DNA from: an uncultured Chlorobiaceae bacterium
GTDB lineage: Bacteria > Bacteroidota > Chlorobiia > Chlorobiales > Chlorobiaceae
Assembly (NCBI GenBank): GCA_903838095.1
Contig: CAILXE010000507.1
Coordinates: forward strand, 1-5,857
DNA length: 5,857 nucleotides
Direction: 5' to 3'
In this document: positions 1 through 4,663 of the stretch, in pieces
How positions within the stretch are numbered: position 1 is the stretch's first letter
Layout: every line of letters starts with the position of its first letter
Program-made: the position numbers and the translations under genes
The notes under the pieces: model-generated
Told to the model about the DNA's origin: nothing
The model's database searches: none
What the model saw: the letters and a program-made list of their open reading frames with translations, nothing else

Positions 1-1
1 T

Positions 2-214
2 GATGCGTTCCTTGAAATTACCCAAAACATTGAAACAATTGCCAAGCGACTTACCGCAAAAAGCAATAAATCAACCGCAACGCCATCAACAACTTCATCG
101 CTACCTGGAAATAATGGAATATTCCAAGCAGTTCCCCAAAGATCATGCTTACCGCGCTCAAGTAATCTTGCCATACCAAAAATTTTTACTGATCACGATA
201 AGGATTCTTTTGTT
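2..214 (+). CDS. C-terminal part of an unidentified protein, interrupted by a group II intron (5' exon)
   Basis: Reading frame 2 is open from the left edge and has no start codon in the window, so its N-terminus lies outside. It encodes 71 residues up to the intron boundary: a short helix-like stretch (FLEITQNIETIAKRL, residues 3-17), a Ser/Thr/Asn/Pro-rich low-complexity linker (about 21-40), then the segment NLAIPKIFTDHDKDSF near the end. The intron begins exactly at a codon boundary (phase 0). Unspliced, the frame would read six more residues (VRREVV) and stop at TAA 233-235, inside the intron. I do not recognise the family. The linker followed by a charged, conserved-looking segment suggests a multidomain protein cut close to a domain start, but that is inference. 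A different ATG-initiated frame covering the same bases looks like an overlapping shadow. The gene may be a truncated pseudogene. Confidence 0.55.
208..214 (+). other. Intron binding site 1 (IBS1) in the 5' exon
   Basis: The last seven exon bases, TTTTGTT, pair with AATAAAA at 551-557 in the intron (six Watson-Crick pairs and one G-U). The pairing ends exactly at the proposed 5' splice site, as expected for the IBS1-EBS1 contact of group II introns. Both partners are AT-rich, so chance pairing cannot be excluded, but the register and the hairpin-loop setting of the partner support it. Confidence 0.6.
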
Positions 215-544
215 GTGCGACGTGAAGTCGTATAAGTAATTGTTTAGCTTGAGAAATCATGACTAAACCTGCCGTTCCTCTGGCAGTAGCCTAAGAGTGC
301 AGGCATTAACAGTAATGTGATGTTTGAAGCCACTCTGACAATGTAACCCAATCGAAAGATGAAGTCGAACCCGTGAGGGTAAAACGGAACTGCGAGCATT
401 ACGCGGTAGGGTGCTAGGCTTAGAAGGTAAGGTGAACACATGTGAATCAACGATAAATCTCGTTAAATCCGAGGAGTCAAAAATGCTGACAGACTCTAGC
501 CAAAAGGCAACATGGTTAGTTTTGGTTTTTGCGAATAACCAAAC

Positions 545-562
545 GAGGATAATAAAACCATC
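545..562 (+). ncRNA. EBS1 hairpin of the group II intron
   Basis: GAGG (545-548) pairs with CC-A-TC (558-562, one bulged A), presenting the loop ATAATAAAA (549-557). The loop bases AATAAAA match the seven exon bases upstream of the intron. An exon-binding sequence displayed in a domain I hairpin loop is what the family requires. Another domain I hairpin lies just upstream: TTTGGTT (521-527) and AACCAAA (537-543) close the loop TTTGCGAAT. Confidence 0.55.
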
Positions 563-815
563 GGGAAACAGTTGGCACCTAACCCTTCATTATTGTTATT
601 TATATGGAACACGGTAAACCCGTTCCTCTGCCAGCAATGGCAAGCCGACCGCAAGGAAGGCCGATGGAGGGCGGGCATAGGATGGTGGAAAAAGCGAAGG
701 CCGTTCTGTAATGGAACGGATAGGGATTGCGCCGTAAAGCAACATTATCCCAACTGGTAACGGTGCAGACTTCCGCCGGGTCTCTCGTCACGAGAAAGTT
801 TGTAGAATCGTCCTT

Positions 816-824
816 AAAGGAGGA
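816..824 (+). promoter_or_regulatory. Strong ribosome binding site in intron domain IV
   Basis: AAAGGAGG followed by AAAAGCAA leads to ATG at 832. This is the Shine-Dalgarno position that normally serves the intron-encoded protein. It survives although the protein-coding region behind it is gone. Confidence 0.7.
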
Positions 825-831
825 AAAGCAA

Positions 832-891
832 ATGAACGCTTTAACTAAAGCGTGTGCATCTTCCGGCAAAGTGTCAGGAGACTGCAAGTGA
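832..891 (+). pseudogene. Remnant start of the intron-encoded reverse transcriptase/maturase
   Basis: A 19-codon frame, MNALTKACASSGKVSGDCK, ends at TGA 889-891. It sits exactly where group II introns begin their reverse transcriptase/maturase gene and has a near-consensus Shine-Dalgarno sequence 7-8 nt upstream. Nothing of the reverse transcriptase, X or endonuclease domains follows: only about 68 nt separate its stop from domain V. I read it as the 5' stub left after deletion of the gene body. Alternatively it is a tiny frame retained because translation or structure here matters to the RNA. Whether the peptide is made is unknown. Confidence 0.5.
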
Positions 892-959
892 GTATCGTGA
901 AGGTTGCATAACTTTTGTTATATCACCGGCTCCGGTCAGATGGGGCTTTGACGAGGCTT

Positions 960-993
960 GAGCCGTATGAGTGGAAACGCTCACGTACGGTTC
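960..993 (+). ncRNA. Group II intron domain V (catalytic hairpin)
   Basis: A 34-nt hairpin begins GAGCCGTA and ends TACGGTTC. Lower stem: 960-967 with 986-993, including the usual G962-U991 wobble. Then a two-nt bulge (C984, G985), an upper stem 968-973/978-983 and a GAAA tetraloop (974-977). The catalytic triad is AGC at 961-963. All diagnostic parts of domain V are intact, so the ribozyme core looks functional. Confidence 0.95.
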
Positions 994-996
994 TTA

Positions 997-1031
997 GGGG
1001 AGAGAGTGGCAGCAATGCCACTCCCTTACCC
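997..1031 (+). ncRNA. Group II intron domain VI with branch-point adenosine
   Basis: An 8-bp stem, GAGTGGCA (1004-1011) with TGCCACTC (1016-1023), is capped by a GCAA tetraloop. The basal part pairs 997-1002 with 1025-1031, leaving A1028 bulged and an A1003/C1024 mismatch. The bulged A lies 9 nt before the proposed 3' end at 1037 (the usual spacing is 7-8). It is the expected nucleophile for lariat formation. Confidence 0.88.
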
Positions 1032-1037
1032 GCCGAT

Positions 1038-1152
1038 TGATAGTAGTGGCCTACAACACGCATCACACCTACATTCATACCATTTTTATTGCATTCACGA
1101 AGAAATCTGTTTTTGGTGTGATCGTAATTATGAAATAAGCAGTTATTTTTAG
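1038..1152 (+). pseudogene. 3' exon side of the interrupted gene; reading frame uncertain
   Basis: If the intron ends at 1037, the fused frame reads TGA at 1038-1040, so the interrupted protein ends right after ...DHDKDSFV. If it ends at the next AY (1040-1041), the frame continues for 36 codons (SSGLQHASHLHSYHFYCIHE... to TAG at 1150-1152). A third frame, entered at 1037, is open for 33 codons to TAA 1136-1138, but needs a non-AY intron end. None of these peptides resembles a known domain to me. The stretch may be non-coding or a decayed C-terminus. Confidence 0.25.
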
Positions 1153-1192
1153 GATTTTTGAGATAAAAGCCATAGAAACGTTCCAAAATACC

Positions 1193-1278
1193 TGTACGAA
1201 ACTGATGTACTAAAATAAGACGATGTACGAAATTAATTTTGCCTACTTTTGTACACTATAATAACCCCTGTACGGAAC
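1193..1278. repeat. Array of five TGTACNRAA motifs, one inverted
   Basis: Direct copies are TGTACGAAAC (1193), TGTACTAAAA (1206), TGTACGAAAT (1224) and TGTACGGAAC (1269). An inverted copy, TGTACAAAAG, reads on the - strand from 1255 to 1246. Spacings are irregular (13, 18, then about 45 bp between direct copies). TGTAC occurs only sporadically in the rest of the window, so five in 86 bp is a real cluster. Such arrays are either multiple operator sites for a DNA-binding regulator or the transposase-binding repeats at an end of a Tn7/Tn5053-like transposon, whose ends begin TGT. No transposase or regulator gene is present here to decide. Confidence 0.6.
1257..1262 (+). promoter_or_regulatory. 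Candidate -10 box (TATAAT) within the TGTAC array
   Basis: A perfect consensus TATAAT hexamer lies between two TGTAC motifs (1250-1254 and 1269-1273). No good -35 sequence stands 16-18 bp upstream; TTGCCT at 1239-1244 is only 12 bp away. If active it would be weak or activator-dependent and would start transcription around 1269, with the 1402-1484 hairpin as the only structured feature downstream. The flanking TGTAC copies would overlap the promoter like operators. Confidence 0.3.
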
Positions 1279-1401
1279 CGAACGTTTTCGGATAGCAGGT
1301 TTCAGTAAAAACGATTAAAATTCTTTTTTAATGGGGGTTACAGAGCGCTACTATCAATCTACGCACGAATCCTTACCATCGGCCATCTACACATAGTGAA
1401 G

Positions 1402-1484
1402 AGGGTTTTTAGTCTGGCGGTCGCGGTGCACGAAAAAGGACGAGTGTGTGGGACTGTCACCGCGATCGGTAGACTAAAAATCCT
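1402..1484 (+). repeat. Long imperfect inverted repeat / hairpin (27-bp stem, 29-nt loop)
   Basis: Arms 1402-1428 and 1458-1484 pair at 26 of 27 positions in a + strand RNA: 23 Watson-Crick pairs, three G-U (1405/1481, 1416/1470, 1420/1466) and one G-G mismatch (1417/1469). On the - strand the three wobbles become A-C mismatches. The inner stem is GC-rich (TCGCGGTG with CACCGCGA). No U-tract follows, so it is not a classical intrinsic terminator. It could be a structured RNA, a MITE-type element with about 26-bp terminal inverted repeats, or a DNA palindrome used by a protein. ATAGT occurs 4 nt left (1393-1397) and 3 nt right (1488-1492) of the arms, possibly a 5-bp target duplication or chance. 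Confidence 0.75.
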
Positions 1485-1656
1485 GCAATAGTTTTTGCAC
1501 TTAAATATATAACTATCATCCTTGTTTTCCATTACCTAAAATATCAATAATCTGACTCCCCCCGGTTTTGCATGCTCTCTAAGGGTTTTTTAAAATTCAA
1601 GTCTTTACACTTACCTCTTGAACTCAACTTGATAATTCATGAACAGACTTGGTATT

Positions 1657-3636
1657 CTAAAAATCCCCTGTGTCTCGAGCAAAAATCAGAACACTGTTTG
1701 CAGGCAGTGTGATCTGTGCGGATGTGGGTAATCCGTCCCATGCGGGTCCGTTGGCGGTGATTCCGCCATAATTCCCTTGCACATTCGGATTGAACCATTC
1801 ATCGTAGATGTCGCTATTGAAAACTTCACGCCAATGACCAGCGATAGGGAGGCCGATGCGATAGCTATGATTATAAAAAGTCCCCTCGTTAAGACTGGCA
1901 ACGACTACCACGTCGCGACCAAAACCGGGCAACCAACGGTGAAAAGCAATAACACGATTGTCGTTATGCACATGGTGGACGTTCAAGCCTTCCCCACGCA
2001 AGGCTGGATATTTGCGCCGCAGCCACATCATATCCCTTGTGAAACGATGCTGATCCGACATAGCCTTATCCTTGCCTTCTAGCCCTTCCCACCAAATCAG
2101 CAATTCGGGTCTACCTTGATAATCATCCCAGTATTTATCCTCCAGGAACTCCTGTCCCATGAAAATCATCGGCACTCCGGGGGCGGTCAGCAGCAGACCC
2201 GTTGCAACTTTTGCGCGGCTTCGTGCGTACCATGATCGTGAGTTACTAGGATCCCCTAGCGCAGACATCCGAGGTTGCCGATCTCTGCCCTCGTGTGGGA
2301 AATATTCCAAGTCGTGATTCTCTAAGCATTGAAACATTCTCCAGCGACCAGGATTCTGATAGTTTATATACAAGGCATCGCGCACTTGATCAAGATTGAC
2401 ATGTGCATTGCTGCCGCGCGAGGTTTCGGCGATTACGTTCCGGAGATTATCCCGTAGGGCATCGCTATAGCCCAGATCGAAACCCATTCCATTAGGAGGA
2501 GCGGACACCCCCCTCCATCGTTCGTTACCCCAGTATTCGGCGATCTGCACCGCGCTAGGCTTCACGAAGCGAATCGTGTTCGTCAAATCCTGGGCGAAAC
2601 CCCAGCCTCCCTTCTCCGCGATTACAGTAACCTGATCATAACGCAGACCGTCCACATGATATTCCTCAATTAATGATTTAGCATTATCAATCAGAAACTG
2701 TCTCACCTCTTTTTTCCAAAAGGCAAAAACACGTCCCCCCGCATGATCTTGATCGGTAAAGTAAAGACTGTTGTTATCGGTCGTATAGGGCTGCCGATCG
2801 AAAAACTTGATACTCTGATCGTCAAATCCGCCGCCAGCATGGTTATACACCACGTCCGTAATGACGGCGATCCCGTATAAATGGCAGAGGTCGATGAATA
2901 CCTTAAATTGATTAGTCTGTCCCTTGATTTGCGCTGTTGTCAGCGCAGCAACCCCCTTGGCGGTCAACAGTCGATTCACCCTTGCCAGATACGGGGCAAG
3001 GTCACTCTCCCGCACCGAGTAATCCATCTCTGGCGAAAACAGATCGGTACCATTGTAACCAAGGCCATTCGCACCTTGGTATTCCTGAAAGGGCAACGGC
3101 ATCAATGCGTTTACACCCAAATCCACGAAGTATTCGATCCGGTCTACTACATCAAGAATCTTGCACACGCGACCAGCGCGTATGTCCTTGCCAGTATCGT
3201 CCTTGGCATAAAACACCCCAATGTGAAATTGATAAACGATCAGATCATTAAAGTCTGGTACACGGAATGCTGCATCGTGCCATTGGTAATCCCCAGGGTT
3301 GCATACAATGCAGTCGCAATCGGGATAGCCATCCATCTCCAATTCGCGAGCATATGGGTCACGCTTAAAGCCTTCGCTCCCTGTGCCAACGATGTAAAAG
3401 CGATAGAGATCGCCATCTTTAACGCCAGAAAAAAAGCCGCCCCAATAGCCATTACCATCTTTCTTCAAAAGATTGTCAGGATTTTTTAGCGCAGCAGATG
3501 GGGTTTGTGTTGCTTGGTTTATAGCAACATACACTTCCAGTGCTTCAGGTGCCCAAGTGCGGAACGTAGTTCCTCCTGACACAAGGTTTGCGCCAAGTGG
3601 AGTGTTGGAATTAATGTACAATTGTGATGCTGTCAT
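1657..3636 (-). CDS. GH13 alpha-glucan-active enzyme, branching-enzyme-like
   Basis: A complete 659-residue cytoplasmic protein without a signal peptide. The N-terminus (about 14-110) is a CBM48-like beta-sandwich (GTTFRTWAPEALEVYVAI). The (beta/alpha)8 barrel follows, with the strand-2 motif YQFHIGVF (135-142), conserved region I DVVYNH (261-266), region II GLRYD (330-334; nucleophile D334, R332), region III IAEYW (acid/base E367) and region IV ENHD (439-442). MGQE (493-496) and a C-terminal beta domain (about 550-659) complete the fold. All catalytic residues of family GH13 are present, so an active retaining enzyme acting on alpha-1,4/1,6 glucans is expected. Length and layout fit 1,4-alpha-glucan branching enzymes or maltooligosyltrehalose trehalohydrolases better than secreted amylases. 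The exact reaction cannot be read from motifs, and no glg or tre gene is adjacent. The start is ATG at 3634-3636, behind AGAGGTG. Confidence 0.9.
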   Translation of the reverse strand: MTASQLYINSNTPLGANLVSGGTTFRTWAPEALEVYVAINQATQTPSAALKNPDNLLKKDGNGYWGGFFSGVKDGDLYRFYIVGTGSEGFKRDPYARELEMDGYPDCDCIVCNPGDYQWHDAAFRVPDFNDLIVYQFHIGVFYAKDDTGKDIRAGRVCKILDVVDRIEYFVDLGVNALMPLPFQEYQGANGLGYNGTDLFSPEMDYSVRESDLAPYLARVNRLLTAKGVAALTTAQIKGQTNQFKVFIDLCHLYGIAVITDVVYNHAGGGFDDQSIKFFDRQPYTTDNNSLYFTDQDHAGGRVFAFWKKEVRQFLIDNAKSLIEEYHVDGLRYDQVTVIAEKGGWGFAQDLTNTIRFVKPSAVQIAEYWGNERWRGVSAPPNGMGFDLGYSDALRDNLRNVIAETSRGSNAHVNLDQVRDALYINYQNPGRWRMFQCLENHDLEYFPHEGRDRQPRMSALGDPSNSRSWYARSRAKVATGLLLTAPGVPMIFMGQEFLEDKYWDDYQGRPELLIWWEGLEGKDKAMSDQHRFTRDMMWLRRKYPALRGEGLNVHHVHNDNRVIAFHRWLPGFGRDVVVVASLNEGTFYNHSYRIGLPIAGHWREVFNSDIYDEWFNPNVQGNYGGITANGPAWDGLPTSAQITLPANSVLIFARDTGDF

Positions 3637-3641
3637 GGTGA

Positions 3642-3648
3642 CACCTCT
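3642..3648 (-). promoter_or_regulatory. Ribosome binding site of the GH13 gene
   Basis: On the - strand AGAGGTG stands 5 nt (TCACC) before the ATG at 3636. This supports the chosen start, which also precedes the CBM48-like domain by only about 13 residues. Confidence 0.75.
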
Positions 3649-3778
3649 GTGATGATTTTTTATTTTTGGTAGAGCGGGTTAAACCTGTTGGCAATAAACT
3701 TTCAGACTTAAAAAATCGTGTTCAAAAGTAAAAGCAACGGATTTAATCCAGTATCAATGCAAGCTGTTACAGCTATTT
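3649..3778 (-). other. Spacer between the glycosyltransferase-like and GH13 genes
   Basis: An AT-rich gap with no coding potential. It contains two short palindromes, AGCTGTTACAGCT (3762-3774) and GGATTTAATCC (3739-3749). Neither is followed by a T-run on the - strand, so there is no clear intrinsic terminator between the two genes. I see no convincing -35/-10 pair either. Read-through from upstream and a separate weak promoter are both possible. Confidence 0.4.
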
Positions 3779-4663
3779 CTAATTCTGCTTTCCATATTCC
3801 AGACAATATTGGTAAATTTCTGGATAATCTTTTTTAACTCTTTGTTCCAAATTGTTGGCGACAATTTCATATTTTTTTGTATCGGCAATCAGATGTGAGT
3901 ATCCAGCAGCGGCTGATTTTTCAGCAGTGAACGCATCGGCTTCACTGGCAAACAGGTATTCAATAATTATGTGATTATTATTCGGTTGGTGATTGCGATG
4001 GTTAATGCAGGCAGAAAGCAGGTATTGCTCCAGCAAAACATTTCTTTCATCATCAGCCAGTGTTTGCCACAGATGACGATTGCCTGTATGTTCTATCGTG
4101 CGAATAGCCAAATCAGCGTAATAATTAATAAAATCGATAGCGTTGCCACCAAATACGCCACAACATTCCGCTCGTTGATTATTCCCGCGTGCCTGATACC
4201 ATTGCCATTCTTCGGGTAACCAGCCGCCCTGTTGTCGTACAAGTTTGACTGGTATATCGGGTTTGTAAAACGATGCACCCACATAAAAATACTCAGGGTT
4301 TTGCGCAAACACATGAGTATTGGAAGTGACGGGCAACGGCTTCCATAAAAATACATCGCTGTCTATGTGTATGAAAGGTTCATCCTGCAAGCGGTAAGTA
4401 TAAAGTTTACCCAATGCCCACCATTTTGCATCCTGTTCATCCAGCACGTTCAATACGATTTGCACCTCGTCAAATTCCAGATGCAAGCCATCTATTAACA
4501 GACTTGCACCGTATTCATCAGTTACCAGCCGAGTTTTACGAAAATGCTGACGCGCTAAATGTACGGATAATATCCAGGACAATAAATGATGTCGTTCAGT
4601 CGCCCAGATTTGCTTACGCGATGATAAATACGGCTTACTCCAAAAAGACCAGACGGCAATCAT
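3779..4663 (-). CDS. DUF6734-type glycosyltransferase-like protein
   Basis: A 294-residue protein with no signal peptide or membrane segment. The opening MIAVWSFWSKP, SWILSVHLAR (29-38) and RLVTDEYG (45-52) are followed by WWALGKLYTY (81-90) and FIHIDSDVFLWKPLP (97-111). The last is a DxD motif (D101, D103) of the kind that holds the metal-nucleotide-sugar in GT-A glycosyltransferases. Further on come GVFGGN (169-174), LLEQYLL (210-216) and a C-terminal YSHLIADTKK (255-264). I recognise this order as the DUF6734 family, predicted to be glycosyltransferases related to capsular/galactosyl types; donor and acceptor are unknown. The start ATG (4661-4663) shares its A with the upstream TAA (TAATG), which implies translational coupling to the DUF6519 gene. 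Its own Shine-Dalgarno sequence is weak. Confidence 0.8.
   Translation of the reverse strand: MIAVWSFWSKPYLSSRKQIWATERHHLLSWILSVHLARQHFRKTRLVTDEYGASLLIDGLHLEFDEVQIVLNVLDEQDAKWWALGKLYTYRLQDEPFIHIDSDVFLWKPLPVTSNTHVFAQNPEYFYVGASFYKPDIPVKLVRQQGGWLPEEWQWYQARGNNQRAECCGVFGGNAIDFINYYADLAIRTIEHTGNRHLWQTLADDERNVLLEQYLLSACINHRNHQPNNNHIIIEYLFASEADAFTAEKSAAAGYSHLIADTKKYEIVANNLEQRVKKDYPEIYQYCLEYGKQN

Larger units (their letters stand above)
215..1037 (+). mobile_element. Group II intron lacking its reverse transcriptase/maturase gene
   Basis: A self-splicing ribozyme and retroelement of about 823 nt. It starts with the consensus 5' end GTGCGAC followed by the usual ...GTCGTATAAG context at 227-236. It contains a hairpin-loop EBS1 (551-557), a GGAACACGGTAAACCC segment (606-621) typical of domain I, a canonical domain V (960-993) and a domain VI (997-1031) with bulged A1028. 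The 3' end is placed at the AT of 1036-1037, the AY dinucleotide nearest the usual 7-8 nt spacing from the branch A; AT at 1040-1041 is an alternative. ORF-containing relatives are 2-3 kb and encode a reverse transcriptase/maturase in domain IV. Here domain IV is only about 150 nt and holds a 19-codon stub, so the protein is missing and must act in trans if the intron still splices. Every longer reading frame across this interval is a shadow inside structured RNA. Confidence 0.93.
1153..1656. other. Gene-free interval with repeats, a -10 box and a long hairpin
   Basis: No credible coding frame with a ribosome binding site is visible on either strand. It separates the intron-bearing + strand locus from the - strand genes. 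It contains the TGTAC array (1193-1278), a consensus -10 hexamer (1257-1262), a small CCGAA/TTCGG hairpin (1278-1291), an AT-rich inverted repeat around 1315-1332, and the 83-nt hairpin (1402-1484). The stretch 1490-1656, downstream of the GH13 gene, is AT-rich and featureless apart from a weak 7-bp inverted repeat (1598-1604 with 1645-1651). Confidence 0.7.

Noticed and set aside
3..239. ATG-initiated 78-codon frame at the left edge
   Set aside because: It overlaps the better frame-2 sequence, crosses the group II intron 5' splice site into conserved intron sequence and has a composition typical of a shifted frame.
443..448. TGAATC as EBS2 pairing with GATTC at 203-207
   Set aside because: Only five base pairs, and no hairpin loop clearly presenting it; too weak to call beside the better EBS1 match.
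600..1186. Several short frames on both strands (for example 600-887 and 923-1186 on the - strand)
   Set aside because: They cover domains I-VI of the intron ribozyme, whose sequence is explained by RNA structure.
1193..1278. CRISPR repeats
   Set aside because: The shared motif is only about 9 bp, spacings are irregular, one copy is inverted and there are no cas genes.
1402..1484. Integron attC site
   Set aside because: No GTTRRRY/RYYYAAC core sites at the ends, near-perfect pairing without the usual unpaired extrahelical bases, and no integrase or cassette pattern nearby.
1598..1651. Intrinsic terminator of the GH13 gene (CAAGTCT/AGACTTG)
   Set aside because: Only 7 bp of AT-rich stem around a 40-nt loop, and the following - strand sequence AATTTTAAAA is not a proper T-tract.
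2881..3489. A 202-codon open frame on the + strand
   Set aside because: It lies wholly antisense to the GH13 gene, whose motifs and ribosome site are clear. The translated sequence has no recognisable domain, and its openness follows from the codon use of the real gene.
3762..3774. Palindrome AGCTGTTACAGCT as terminator after the DUF6734 gene
   Set aside because: A 6-bp stem with a 1-nt centre and no T-run cannot form a standard terminator hairpin.
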